Below are positions 45,043 to 60,184 of a stretch of DNA of 64,000 bases, in pieces (the first letter of the stretch is position 1; each line of letters begins with the position of its first letter). This stretch comes from Botryotinia globosa (taxonomy: Eukaryota; Ascomycota; Leotiomycetes; Helotiales; Sclerotiniaceae). A model generated the notes under the pieces. It ran no database searches, was not told the origin of the DNA, and saw only the letters and a list, made by a program, of their open reading frames with translations. A program made the position numbers and the translations under genes. The DNA is taken from positions 124,001 to 188,000 of the forward strand of contig RCSZ01000023.1 in assembly GCA_014898425.1 (NCBI GenBank), read 5' to 3'.

Positions 45043-48000
45043 TCCTTTATCTATATTATATTTATTATCAGCTTTAAAATCTTTATAGAAATAATTAAAT
45101 TCGATAATACAAATAATATTAAAAACAATATATTTTTTAAATTTAGAAATGTATAATCTAAAAAAACCTTTTATGATTTTATATTAGAAAAAAGTTTTAT
45201 TTCAAATTATATTCAATATTAGAATTGAAGATTATTTATTAAATATAAGCTTCTAATTTTATTTAATTAACTCTCTATTTTTGTTTTTTGATAATATTTT
45301 GTAGAAATTATTGAAAGCCTTTTCTTAATTAATATTTTAATAATTTTGTTTATAATTATAGGCTAGATTATTATTTTTATAATTAACAATATTCGCAATT
45401 TGTTTTATAATAAATATAATCAATAAAAAGTACTACAAATATTAAATATTATATTCTTAATTATTTTAGAAATCTAATATAACTATGTAATTGTAGAAAT
45501 CCTCATTTCCTTTATAAATCTAAATAATGAAGTAATTGTAATAAATAAAGTCTTTATTCTCAATAAAACTTTTGTATAAATAAAGAAGTATTTAATTATT
45601 ATCAAATCCTTCAATTATAAAGTTAGCAAATATTTCGATAGAATTATTTAGATTATTTAATTTATTAAAACAATTTATTTTTTTATTTTCTTTAATATTA
45701 ATAGCCTTTCCAAATTAATTAAAAAGAAATATATTATAATTTAATACAATCCAGATTATTAAGGATATTACTTTTTCTTCAAATATAATCAATTCTTTTT
45801 CTATATTTATTATAATTATTAAATAGATATATATAAGGAATTAGTAAATATTAATTATATAATGTTATTCAAATATATTAATTATTATAATCTATTTAAG
45901 ATTGAATATAACAAATATTCTACTATCTTTTAATACAAGAATGGTGTTATAATATTCTTTATTAAAAACAAATTTAAGGTTATTCAAAAGGTAGGGGAGA
46001 TTCAATATAAAGTAATTAATATATTTATTGAAGTTTTTGAAGCAGAGATATTTAATATTTCTATAGTTATAGTTATAAAGCTTACTAATAAATATAAATA
46101 TAATATTATTATTGTTTAATACAAATAGATTGGATTTATCCTTATTATTAATCAAATCTTAATTTGAAATTAAATATAAGCTTTTGTAGTTATAATCTAA
46201 ATATAAGTTTTTATAATTATAATCCAGATATTTATTTTTCTTTAAATAAGAATCTCTAAATTATATTCGAAAACAAATAGAGAGAAAAATAAAAATATCT
46301 TTTATTATATACAAAGTTTTAATAAGCTTAGTATATTCAATTTGGAAAAAACATTCTATTAATATTAATATAATATAACAAATCTTATAATAGAATTTAT
46401 AATTGATAAATTCAATAATGTAATCTATAAATTTATTAGATTAATATTAATAAAAGTATTTTTATATATATAATAATTCTTATAGTTTCTAATATCCAGC
46501 AAATCAATATTATATATATTCAAAAATCCTAAATAATTATTAATATACAAACTCAAAATCATTCGAATTATAATTATTATATTTTAACAAACTTTTAGGA
46601 TTTTGAGAACTTTGAAAAGTCAGATTACTTTTAGATTATAATATATATATATAAAAATATTAATTTATATATATAATAATACTACCCTATATACAATAAG
46701 GATTTTCTCTAAATCAATATAAATAAAAACACTATACTCAATTTATATTACTAGTTGAATAACAATGAGGTAATTAATTATATATTATATTTAATCCTAT
46801 TATCTCAATACTTAATAAAAGACAATTTTAATATTTAACATTATATATTCGAATTAAAAATATAATTTAGATATAAAAGCTTGAATCTAATATACTGATT
46901 TAATAATAATGATATAAACTTTATTAATATCCCTAATAAGTTTATATATAAAATTAGTTATATTATTAATTTTACCTTCTTAAATATCCTTTTTATTAGA
47001 ATTATTATCAAAAAAGATATATATAATAATTCAAATTATGAAATATAAATTATTATCATTTTAGAATGAAGTACAACCCTACTAAAGCAATATTATTATA
47101 AAATCCTAGAAATAAAGTTGGGAAAACTTTTTGATTTAATATATATCAATATGATCTGTTTTTTTAATCTTTTTTTTTTATAAATAAAATTGTAATTAAA
47201 ATATATATAATAGACTTTATAATAATAATAGATACTATTATTTATATAATTAATAAGTTTAATAAAGAAAATAATAAAATTATATTATAATAAATTTTTG
47301 AATATAAGGAGATATATTAGGATTATCTCTATAAATGTAATATCTTAGGTAAGAATATCTTTTAAATAATTCGAATTTTTTATGGAGTAATTTAACAAAC
47401 AAAATACAATTATTAAAAAAATATTATAAATAGAGTCAAAGATAATAAGGAGTTTTATAAAGTTATTAATTGGTATAAATTAAAATCTAATCTGAAATCG
47501 CTTCTATTATTTATCGATAAAAACTTTATTAAAAATATTATAAAGAAGATTGAAATCTTGTATAAAAAAATCTTCAATTATTTTAATATTTCCAATAATC
47601 TTGAATATAATCTTTTTAAAAATTAAAACAAATCAGATATTTTAAAATAATTCTAATTTGTTTTGATGGAAGAGGTTGAATATAATATTATTAGAATTTT
47701 TAATATCTCTTTAGATATTAATTACATTACAATATAAATACTTAAGGTTTATTGATTAATAATTAATAATATTTTACACGGGTTTTACAATTGATATCTA
47801 ATACTCAATTTCATTCTATAAATCTAAAAACTTACTAAAATAGTTATATTATTTAAGATTAATAAGAAAAATAAATTCTTTATTTGTTTTTAATAATTAA
47901 TTGTATTTATTTTTTATATTTCAAAAAACTTGAAAAGGATTGTAATTTATTATTTAATATAAACTGCATTGATTAATAATATCCTTAGTTTATAATATAA

Positions 48001-48099
48001 AAGAGTTTTTTTTAAAAGAATTATTATGGATTTGATTGTCTATTTTATATATAATATAAAGACTACTTTTTCCTAAAAATTGGAAATTATTATAATTAT

Positions 48100-48780
48100 T
48101 ATAGATATTCAAAACGTTTTTGATATACTTTTAAAAAAAAACTATTAAAAAAAATAATCAGACAAAACTGGTTTTTAGTTTTTTTAAAATTAATTAATTC
48201 TTTTCTTATCAATCAATATATTCGAATCCATTTAAAGAATTCAACTATATCTAATTATAGAATTGTATACAAAATGTTACAAGATTCCCCTCTCTTTTCA
48301 ATTCTATATATATTATATCTAATTGAACTTATATTGTAGGATATAAAGTTATATTTTGGATATATTAATAATCTTTATTTATATCAAGCCTTTTAATTCT
48401 TAAATATTAATATCCATACCTTAACAAATAATATAGAAAAGATTTTCGAATAAAGTGATAATAATAAAATAGTTTTTGCTTTTAAAAAGTTTGAAATAAT
48501 TTATTTTATTAAAAAGAAAAAGGATTATACTTTTTTTTGTATTATTAATAAGAAACTTATTATTATATTAATTATTATAATCAAAAATGAAATATAATTT
48601 ACTCTAAAATAACTTAAAGTTTGATTCGATAAAAAACTTTTTTTTAAAAGATATATAATTATAAAAGCTATCAAAATTCAAACAATAATATATTATATCT
48701 ATAATTTTATAAAAATAATTGATAATCCTTCAACTTTAGTTTTATATAAAGCTATTATTATTTATATTATTCTCTTTTTT
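48100..48780 (+). pseudogene. Reverse transcriptase domain of LINE copy 1
   Basis: Reads NVFDILLKK at about 48115 (family AFDxVxHxxLL), then MLQDSPLFSILYILYLIEL at 48274-48330 (family VPQGSPLSPILYxLYxxDL), then GYINNLYLYQ at 48358-48387, where YINN is a RIP-altered Y/F-x-DD catalytic box. The following FAFKKFEIIYFIKKKKDYT matches the block after the box. Several stops interrupt it. Confidence 0.85.
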
Positions 48781-51700
48781 ATATACAAAATTGAAATATA
48801 ATTTAATAATAAAACAAAACCACCTTATATCTAATATATTATTTGTAATTTTACTATTTTCTTTCGGATAGGCTAATATATCGATTTATTGGAATAAATA
48901 TTTATTTTAATATTTAAAAGTGTATTTCTAATTTAAAAGATTATTTTGATAATTATTTTTTTTAAAAATACAAATATTCTATTTACTAATATAATATTAA
49001 ATAAAATCAAACTTTGTTTTATTATATATATTTAATCAATAAACACTTCCCATCTTATAATTCATTGAATTATATTTCTATTTATTATTAGGGATAGGGG
49101 TATTAATTAATAATAAAAATTTAAAATCAAAATTCAATGTTTAGAAATAATCTTTTTTAATATTGTGTATTTTATACTATAGCTTTTATATTTCTCTTTA
49201 GAGTATTGAATGGATTTAATAGAGGGTATTAATAAGGAAATAATAGCTACTAGTTTTAAAAAATAATAGTTTTATTTCTTTTTCAATAAAATTTCAATCT
49301 TTTTAAACAATTCTAAACAAATCATTAATAAAAAAAAACTTATTAGATATAATTATATAATATATTAAAATAAAAAATAAATCGTTATTAGTTTAGATTT
49401 GATTAATAATATCTCATATATTTTTGATTTAAAAATAATTGAAACCTATATAAATTTCAAATATATTTTAAGGATTTTTTTATTTAATAAATAATATTTA
49501 TAACTCTATATTAATAACACCTTAATAATCTAATACTTATACAATAATATATTCGATTCCTTTTAATAAGTTTTTTATATTTATTAAAATACTATATAGA
49601 TTTTTAATATCAAAATCTATTAGTCCCCTGGATATATAGATATTAAAAGGAACAAGGTTGTTAATAAGTTTATTAACCTTGGAATCTGCAAATCTATTTG
49701 AAATCTAGAACCCATTTTAATATCTATTATTAATAAAATAAAAACTATTATCAAAAAACTTTATAACCAAATGAAGCAATTTTAGTGAAAAAAACAATAA
49801 TCCATTTTTTTAGATATTTATAATAAATAGAATCTTACCTATACAATTAAATTTTCTTTGAAGTTGGATTTATTAAGAAAGATACTACATTATATTCTAA
49901 TTATATATACAGAATACAGGGATTTCATATAATACCATAAAAAGTTTTAATATTAAAATATTAATTTGGAATATTTTTATAATTATCAAAAAATTTCTAA
50001 GTATTTAATACTATACTATAAATCATTAGTTTAATTTGAGAAATGATTTAAATAATTATTTTTATTTCTATTTTTGTTAATAGCGAAAGGTTTTAGCTAT
50101 CTTTTGTTTTTAATATTATAATTATTAGTATTAACTGAATTCTTTGGAATTATTTGGTTTTATATTAATATCTATTTCCGCTAAAAGTATTTAATTATTT
50201 TTTTCTTTTTTTCTTTTTCTTTTTCTTTTTTTTTAATCAGACTTTACTTTTTCTTTATTTAATTTAAAATAGTAATTAAAGGATATAATAAAAATACCAT
50301 CTAATATCCACACATCTTATAAATATATATTTTTATAATCTATATTTATTTGTTTTTAAAGAATTATATTTAATTTTTTAAAGTTTTAGAAATATTATTA
50401 ACTCTATTTCAATTGGCAAAAAAGGAATTATTCAAATGGGCTCTAATCCTTATATATATAAATTGTTTTTTAAGGTATTAGATAAGTTTATAGCTTAATA
50501 TGTTCTTATACCTTTTGGGAGGTTCCTAGGGTCGGCTTTAAGCTGGCTCGATGGATGTTAATAAATATTACTACTACTACTACTACTATATATATATTAC
50601 TGATCACTATGATGATGTAGTGTTCTAATAATATATAAGACTGCTATAAGAACCTTTCTTAAGTCATTATTCTTTTTATTATATATAAATTAAAACCTCT
50701 TTATCTCTATTATTCTGATTGATATTATATTATAACTCTCTCACTTGAAAGCGAATACTATTCAATTAAAATCAAGCTAAATTTGATAAGATGTATTTAT
50801 TTAGAAAAATATGATTTTTACCACTAGAATTATTATATAATAGTTTTCTTTAATATATAAGTAATATAACTATATCGCCATTACTTTATAATAGAAAGAT
50901 TTTAAAATACAGTGATTTCTTTTATTCTACATAAATATTAAAGTAAATTGATACAAAAATCACTTCAAGATCTAATAAATATATAAAATCAATGGATTAT
51001 GGTTCATAAATATTGATATTCACTGCGTTTATCTTGTAAATGCTTTTATAGATTAGGGTAACAATTGAATCGCGAAATAATACTTGAGGATATCTCTCTA
51101 TAAACTAAGTTTAAAACTTCCATATACTAAAAGCTTAATTCCTAAAGAATTATAATTGTGAAAATATGATTTATAGAAAGAACCTTGAATTATTTTAGAT
51201 TAATTAAATTCTATGCTATTAATAAAAGTAAGTCCAATCTTGTACCGTCCATTTTAAGGCTTATATCGTGAAGCCCATTTTATGAAACTAGTACACCAAG
51301 TATCCGATCATACAGCTTATCTTATGAAGCTAGTATACTAAACCCAATGGACTAAGAACTTCAAGGTTAGGTTATCACCACTCTATTAGAATCTTAATCT
51401 AATCCTTTTAGATATTTATAATCTATAAGATATTTGATGTAATCTTCAGTAATATAGAGTATTATACAATATTGATTACCGTATAATTAATAATATAAAG
51501 AAACTTTTCTTTTGTGGGGATACTATGTATGCCTGCCTATTCTTTATACAGAATGATGAGTCTTTAGAAACGCTGATATAATATGATACCATTCGAAACC
51601 TATATTTAGACTCATACAATGTAAGTTTTAAAATATTAAAATTTAAGAAAGGTTCTATAAATAAATAAAAGTTTTGAAGTCATTTTGAGAACTAAAGCTG

Positions 51701-51956
51701 CCTGAAAAAAGAAATCAATACACTGATTGAAATAGAATATATCGAATTTATTTTACAAGCCTTTTCTTAGCTCTTTGCAGCTGAGAATAATAACAGTCTT
51801 GCTAGTACTCTCTATTTTTGATAATTTTTAGAATCTACATCTGTACTTATATTATATACTTTGGAATTGTGAAAATAAATAGGATTCGTATTCCAATCTT
51901 TTATCTTAATATGGATTTTGGGAATATTCCATGATTATAAGGTTTTTAGAAAAGTG

Positions 51957-52024
51957 GCTTATGTAAAGGGTTAAGTAGGGTATTTCCAATGCTTATGTAA
52001 AGGGTTAAGTAGGGTATTTCCAAT
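51957..52024. repeat. 34-bp exact tandem duplication
   Basis: Two identical 34-bp units, 51957-51990 and 51991-52024, containing GTAAAGGGTTAAGTAGGG. The identity in RIP-affected DNA implies a recent event. Confidence 0.9.
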
Positions 52025-52184
52025 GCTTAATTTTTGACAATAATAATAATTGAAGTAAATAATAATCTATGGAGTTTTATTGCCTTTTATTTCTAGAATA
52101 TAAAAAGATATTAGAAATATTATTAAATTTAAAATCCAGAATCAATTATTAAAATTTAAAATATTTAAAATATTTAAAATATTT

Positions 52185-52292
52185 AAGAAATCTAAGAAAT
52201 CTAAAAAATCTAAGAAATCTAAGAAATCTAAGAAATCTAAGAAATCTAAGAAATCTAAGAAATCTAAGAAATCTAAGAAATTTAAGAAATTT
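52185..52292. repeat. 9-bp minisatellite AAGAAATCT, 12 units
   Basis: Twelve 9-bp units, preceded by AAAATATTT units of the same length. On the minus strand it reads as (LDF)n in a 63-codon ORF, 52333-52142. No evidence of a gene. Confidence 0.9.
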
Positions 52293-52980
52293 AAAAATTT
52301 AAAAAATCTGAAATATTTAAAAACTTTAATCAATTTAATAAATGTTATATTATAAATTGAATAAGTTTAATAAGTGATATTATATACCAAATCAAAGAAT
52401 ATATCTAATATTAAGTCTGATATTGAATTTGATACTAAGTTTATTACTAAATTTGATACAAATATCTATATGATTCTTTTTTTTTTAATAAATCTTGATT
52501 GATTCTATAGATCTAAAATTTATCATCTCCTTTACTATATTTTCGATCTTTCAAATCGATTAGAGATATTCATTTGATTCTATAAAAGTTACAAATTTTT
52601 AATTCAATTATAACTTTGATTTTGAAATTAACTATTTTCTGAATAAATCATGATTTTTGAATAAAAAGATCATATTATTAGAAAGTTTTCGATTTAGAGA
52701 ATAACTTTTTTTCTCAATTTGATGAATCTTGTAATATTGATTTTCAATCAATTTGTCGATTCAATTTGATTCTACATTTGATGTTTGTATAAAGAGTATT
52801 TGTATTCTTTAGTTTACCAGTTTTTAGTTATGAAATATGTTTTCAATTCTATACCTCTATAAGGGACATGCTTTTTGTAAAACTAATAATGATAAATTTA
52901 ACGATAATATAATGCTCCATGAAGTTCGTTAGTCTCTCGCTCCTAGCTTGCAAGAAGACATTGAAGGTGCTATGAAGCTT

Positions 52981-53151
52981 AAATCTATAAAATCTATAAA
53001 ATCTATAAAATCTATAAAATCTATAAAATCTATAAAATCTATAAAATTTATAAAATCTATAAAATCTATAAAATCTATAAAATCTATAAAATCTATAAAA
53101 TCTATAAAATCTATAAAATCTATAAAATCTATAAAATCTATAAAATCTATA
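52981..53151. repeat. 9-bp minisatellite AAATCTATA, 19 units
   Basis: Nineteen units with one variant. On the plus strand it reads (KSI)n inside a 121-codon ORF at 52948-53313 that starts MQEDIEGAMKL. The unit resembles AAGAAATCT of the neighbouring minisatellite. The ORF could be a true protein repeat, but no family is recognised. Confidence 0.9.
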
Positions 53152-54070
53152 AAATCATTAAAATCATTGATCTTCTTAATTCTCTTTCTAATTACCGTTC
53201 CAAGTTTCTTATTGACTTTATATTACCTTTGTAGACCGAAAATTCATAGTTTTCTTGATTATCTTCTGAAATCTCCAGTTCAACCAAAAGTGTTTATCTC
53301 TTTTTTTTTCTAACTTCAAAGTTGCAATTGAATCTTAAAATAAACTGTTTTCTTATGGACAAATGATGATTTTTCATCGAGAAAATATTTGATGAGAAAA
53401 CTTACAATGTATGAAATCTTATCATCTTCCCCAGTTTGATCCCCAAGATCTATAAATTATCTGTTTTCGACTTGTTGTTTTTTGAATTTTAATATCTATA
53501 CTTGTTCTTGAGTGATTAATATCAATTTATAAATCACATTTCAATATATTTCCAAAAATTGCTCTCATACCCCTCAAAATTCACTAAATTACTTTTATAC
53601 TCTAAAATTAGAACATAATTTACTTTTGAATCCTTTAAACTATACAATATAAATTCACTAAAGAATTATATACAATATATATAGAATCTTTCTTTCTTTA
53701 TAAATCAAAATGTTCAAAGGAAAGGAAAGAATATATCTATAGAATCTAGTATCCTCCTTAAGAATTCAATCTAAAGTAGTCAGAGTTTATTTTTCTCACA
53801 AAGAATCCATTCTCTCTTTATTATAGAATTTAATTTATAACAATTAGAATGTGGCCTAAAATAAATAGATTTTTGAACATAAAGTCTATGATAAAAACTG
53901 AAGTGTATAAGAGTGGCTTTCAATTTTACAATATGAGAATAATTAAATAGATATTGAGGGGTATGAGAGTAGTAAGTAATAGTAGTAGTAATCGTCTTAG
54001 TTTTCGTCTAGAAAATACAAATTTCAGATCTGTATTTTGTAGTTTTTCAAAGAATATACAGATGTATTCA

Positions 54071-57000
54071 GATCAATACAATATCTCAAAATCGAGGTAT
54101 CTTTGGATTTCGATTTTATTATATAGAATTAACTCTTTATATCCTTTATAAACTTTTTTATTTAATTCAATAATTGTTTTTATAATAATATTGTTGGGTA
54201 ATGAATTTATAATATTAGATTGTTTTTTATAATTATTAAACTTTAGATTTATATATTTATTGAATTTATAATCTCTATTTAATTTTAATCAATTTTATAT
54301 AATTAAAAAAAAAGAAACAAAATAAATATATAAATATTTCTTTTTTTTGAAATCGATTGTTATAATCAAAATATTATTTCGAATATATTAGATATTATCA
54401 AAAAGCAATTTGATATTTTTGAATATAATATAAAAAGCAAATATATAATTATTATAAATTTTATAATATTATTCAATATTTTTATAATATTCTATACAAA
54501 TATATTTAATATAACTTTTATAAAGGAATTTATTAGCTTTATAATTAATTTTATAATTATTACTGTTTTTATTAATATTATTATTTTATTTATATTTTTT
54601 AATATTTATATTCAATTTTTTGTTTATATTATATCTATTATTAGTTCTAAAATTTTTATAAAAACAATCAAATTTAATAATATAAATAATATTAGAAATA
54701 ATATATTTTTTAAGCTTAGAAATATATAATTCAAAAAAACCTTTTATAGTTTTATATTAGAAAGAAATTTTATTTCGAATTATATCTAATATTAGGATTG
54801 GAGATTATTTGTTAAGTATAAATCTTCGATTTTATTCAATTGATTCTTTGTTTTTGCTTTTTAATAATATTTTACAAAAATCATTGAAGATTTTTTTTAA
54901 TTGATATTCTAATAATTTTGTTTATAGCTATAAATTAAACTATTATTTTTATGATTAGTAATATTTGCAATCTATTTTATAGCAAATATAATTAATAAAA
55001 GGTATTACAAATATTAGATATTATATCTCTAATTATTCTAGAAATCTAATATAATTATATAATTATAGAAATCTCTATTTTCTTTATAAACCTGAATAAT
55101 AAAGCAATTATAATAAATAAAATCCTTATTCTTGATAAAGCTTTTATACAAATAAAAAAGTATTTAATTACTATCAAATCCTTTAGTTATAAAATTAATA
55201 AACACTTTAATAAAATCATTTGAATTATTTTATTTATTAAAATAATCTATTCTTTTATTTTCTTTAATATCAATAACTTTTCTAAATTAATTGAAAAGAA
55301 ATATATTATAATCTAATACAATCTAAACTATTAAAAATATTATTCTTTTTTCAAATATAATCAATTCTCCTTTTATATTTATTATAATCATTAAATAAAT
55401 ATATATAAAGAATCAATAAATACTAATTATATAATATTATTCAAATATATTAATTATTATAATCCATTTGAAATTGAATATAATAAATATTTTATTATTT
55501 TTTAATATAAAAATAATATTATAATACTTTTTATCAAGAATAAATTCAAAGTTATTCAAAAAGTAGAAAAAGTTTAATATAAAATAATCAATATATTTAT
55601 TGAAATTTTTGAAATAAAGATATCTAATATTCCTATAATTATAATTATAAAGCTTATCAATAAATACAAATATAATATTATTATTGTTTAATATAAATAG
55701 ATTGGATTTATTTCTATTATTAATTAAATCTCAATTTAAAATTAAATATAAGTTTTTATAATTGTAATCTAAATATAAACTTTTGTAATTATAATTTAGA
55801 TATTTATTTTCTTTTGAATAAAAATTCTTAAATTATATCTGAAAACAAATAAAGAAAAAAATAAGAATATTCTTTGCTATATATAAAATCTTAATAAGTT
55901 TAATATATTTGATTTTGAAAAAATATTTTATTAATATTAGTATAATATAATAAACTTTATAATAAAATTTGTAATCGATAAATTCAATAATATAATTTTC
56001 AGATTTATTGGATTAATATTAATAGAAATATTTTTGTATATATAACAATTCTTGTAATTTCTGATATCTAATAAATCGATATTATATATATTTAGAAATC
56101 CTAGATAATTATTAATATATAGATTCAAAACTATTTGAATTATAATTGTTATATCTCAATAAACTTTTGGGATTTTGAGAATTTTAAAAAATTAAATTGT
56201 TTTTAAATTATAATATATATATATAATAATATTAATTTATATATATAATAATATTATTTTATATATAATAAAAACCTTTTTTGAATTAATATAAATAGAA
56301 ATATTATATTTAATTTATATTATTAATTAAATAATAATAAAGTAATTGATTATATATTCTATTTGATTTTATTATTTCGATATTTAATAAAAAACAATTT
56401 CAATATTTGATATTATATATTCAAATCAAAAGTATAATTTAGATATAAAAATTCAAATCTAATATATTAATTTAATAATAATAATATAAACTTTATTAAT
56501 ATTTCTAATAAATCTATATATAAAATTGATTATATTATTGATTTCATCTTTTCAAATATCCTTTTTATTAAAATTATTATTAAAAAAAAAATATACAATA
56601 ACTCAGATTATAAAATACAAATTACTATTATTCCAAAACAAAATATAATTTTATTAAAACAATATTATTATAAAATCTCAGAAATAAAATTAGAAAAATT
56701 CTTTGATTTAATATATATCAATATAGTTTACTTTTTCAATCTTTTCTTTTTTATAAATAAAATAACAATTGAAATATATATAATAGATTTTATAATAATA
56801 ATAAATATTATTATTTATATAATTAATAAGTTTAATAAAGAAAATAATAAAACTATATTATAATAAGTTTTCGAATACAAAAAGATATATTAAAATCATC
56901 TTTACAAATACAATATTTCAAATAAAAATATCCTTTAAATAATTCAAATTTTTTATAAAATAATCTAATAAATAAAATACAATTATTAAAAAAACATTAT

Positions 57001-60000
57001 AAATAAAATCAAAAATAATAAAGAATTCTATAAGATTATCAATTAATATAAATTAGAATTTAATCTGAAATCGTTTTTATTATTTATTAATAGAAATCTT
57101 ATTAAAAATATTATAAAGAAAACCAAAGCTTTGTATAAAAAGATTCTCGATTGGTTCCAATATTTCCAATAATTTTGAATATAATTTTTTTAAAAATTGG
57201 AATAGATTAGATATTCTAAAATAATTTTAATTTATTTCGATAAAAAAGATCGAATATAATACTATTAGAATTTTTAATATTTTATTAGATATCGATTATA
57301 TTATAATACAAATATTCAAAGCTTATTAGCTAATAATTAGCAATGTTTTATATAAACTTTACAATTAATATTTAATATTCAATTTCATTCTATAAATTTG
57401 GAAATTTGTTAAAATAATTATATTACTTAAGATTAATAAAAAGGATAAATCCTTTATTCATTTTTGATAATTAATTGCATTCATTTTTTATATTTCAAAA
57501 GATTTGAAAAAAATTATGATTTGCTATTTAATATAAATTATACTAACTAATAGTATTTTCAATCTATAATATAAAAAAATTCTTTTTAAAAGAGCTATTA
57601 TAAATCTAATTGTTTATTTTATATATAATATAAAGACTATCTTTTTCTAAGGATTGAATATTATTATAATTATTATAAATATTCAAGGCGTTTTCGATGT
57701 ATTTTTAAAACGAAGATTATTAAAAAGAATAATTAAACAAGATTGATTTCTAACTTTCCTATAATTAATCGATTCCTTTTTTATTAATCAATATATTCGA
57801 ATTTATTTAAAAAATTCAATTATATTTAATTATAGAGTTATATACAAAATACTACAAAACTTCCCTTTTTTTCTAATTCTATATATATTATATTTGATTA
57901 AATTTATATTACAAAATATAGAATTATATTTTAAATATATTAATAATCTTTACTTATATCAGATCTCTTAGCTTCTGAATATCAATATTTTTGTTTTAAT
58001 AAATAATATAGAAAAAATCTTCAAATAAAATAATAATAATAAGATTGTTTTCGCTTTTAAAAAACTCGAAATAATTTATTTTATTAAAAAAAAAGAGAAT
58101 TATATTCCTTTTTATATTATTAATAAAGAATTCATTATTACATTAATCATTATAACCAAAAAGGAAATACAATTTATTTTAAAATAGCTTAGAGTTTAAT
58201 TCAATAAAAAACTTTCTTTTAAAAGATATATTATTATAAAAACTATTAAAACTTGAATAATAATATATCATATTTATAATATATCATATTTATAATTTTA
58301 TAAAAACAATCGATAATCTTTCAATCTCAGTTTTATATAAAGTTATTATTATTTATATTGTTTCTTCTTTTAGATATAAAATTGAAATATAATTTAATAA
58401 TAAAATGAAATTATTTTATATTCAATATATTATTCGTAATTTTATTATTTCTTTTTAAATAGATTGATATATCGATTTATTAAAACGAATATTTGCTTTA
58501 ATATTCAGAAATATATTTTCGATTTGAAAAACCATTCTGATAATTATTCTTTTTAAAAATACAAATATTCTATTTGCTAATATAATATTAAATAAAACTA
58601 AGCTTTATTTTATTATATATATTTAATTAGTAAATACTTTTTATTTTATAATCCATTAAATCGAATTTTTATTTATTATTAGAAATAGAAATATTAATCA
58701 ATAACAAAAACCTAAAATCAAAATTTAATATTTAGAAATAATCCTTTCTAATATTATATATTTTATACTATAATCTTTATATTTTTTTCTAAAATATTAA
58801 ATAGATTTGATAAAGGATATTGATAAAAAAACAATAATTATTAACTTCAAAAAATAATAGTTTTATTTCCTTTCTAATAAAATTTCAATCTTTTTAAATA
58901 ATTTTGAATAAATTATTGATAAAAAGAGATTTATTGAATATAGATATATAATATATTAGAATAAAAAGTAAATTGTTATTAATTTAAACTTAATTAATAA
59001 TATTTTGTATATTTTTGATTTAGAAGTAATTGAAGTCTATATAAATTTTAAATATATTTTAAGGATTTCTTTATTTAATAGATAGTATTTATAACTTTGT
59101 ATTAATAATATTTTAATAATCTAATATCTATACAATAATATATTCAATTCTTTTTAGTAAGCCTTTTATATTTATTAAAATATTATATAAATCTTTGATA
59201 TTAGAATTTATTGATTTTCTAAATATATAAATATTGAAAGAAATAAGATTATTAATAAGTTTGTTGATTTTAGAATCTGTAAATTCATTTGGGATTTAGA
59301 ATCTATTTTAATATCTACTATTAATAGAATAAAAATCATTATCAAAAAGCTTTATAATTAAATAGAATAATTCTAATAAAAGAAACAATAATCTATTTTT
59401 TTAGATATTTATAACAAATGGAATCTTATTTATATAATTAAACTTCTTTTGAAATTGAATCTATTAAGAAAAATACTATATCATATTCTAATTATATATA
59501 TAGAATATAAGGATTTTATATAATATTATAAAAAGTTCTAATATTAAGATATTAATTTGAAATGCTCTTACAATTATTAAAAGACTTTTGAATATTTAAT
59601 ACTATATTATAAATCGTTAATTCAATTCAAAAAATAATCTAAATAATTATTTTTATTTTTATCCTTATTAATAATAGAAGATCTTAATTACTTCTTATTT
59701 CTAATATCATAATTATTAATATTAACCAAATTCTTTGGAATTATTCGATTCTATATTAATATTTATCTTTATTAAAAACACTCAACCATCTCTTTCCCTT
59801 TTTCTCTTTTTCTCTTTTTTTCTTTTTAATTAAACCTTACTTTTTCTTTATCTAATTTAAATAATAATTAAAAAATATAATAAAAATGCTACCCGATATT
59901 CATATATTTTATAAATATATATTCTTATAATCTATATTCGTTTATTCCTAAAAAATCATATCTAGTTTTTTAGAATCCTGAAAATACTATTAACCCCACT

Positions 60001-60184
60001 TTAATTAGTAAAAAAGAAATCATTCAAATAAATCCTGATTTTTATATATATAAATTATTTTCTAAAGTATTAAATAAGTTTATAGCTTAATATATTCTTA
60101 TACCCTTTAGAAGATTCCCAAAATCAATCTTAAATCAGCTCGATGGACATTAATAAATACTACTACTACTACTACTACTACTAC
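54071..60184 (+). mobile_element. LINE, copy 2, with target-site duplication
   Basis: Collinear with copy 1 over its full length, from GATCAA to a (TAC)n tail at about 60158-60184. The flanks AGATGTATTCA (54060-54070) and AGATATATTCA (60185-60195) form an 11-bp duplication with one transition, or 14 bp if the ambiguous TAC is counted. Reverse transcriptase landmarks recur at 57841-57870 and 57934-57948. It is more AT-shifted than copy 1 in most parts. Confidence 0.9.

Larger units (their letters stand above)
44496..50588 (+). mobile_element. LINE (non-LTR retrotransposon), copy 1
   Basis: About 6.1 kb, collinear with copy 2 (54071-60184) from GATCAA at the 5' end to a 3' (TAC)n tail at 50568-50588. 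There are no terminal repeats, and the RT type is that of LINEs. Both copies start at the same base, so both seem full length. Copy differences are largely transitions. No convincing target duplication was found for this copy because its flanks are simple AT repeats. Confidence 0.88.
50589..54056. other. Spacer between the LINE copies
   Basis: Moderately AT-rich. Holds the repeats listed below and, near 52910-53330, less mutated DNA with short protein-like pieces (SLQEDIEGAMKL before the satellite, IIKIIDLLNSLSNYRSKFL after it in another frame), possibly one old gene into which the 9-bp repeat expanded. Nothing else recognised. Confidence 0.5.

Noticed and set aside
55937..56128. 63-codon minus ORF and its equivalent in LINE copy 1
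   Set aside because: Antisense to the LINE coding strand; not open in both copies.
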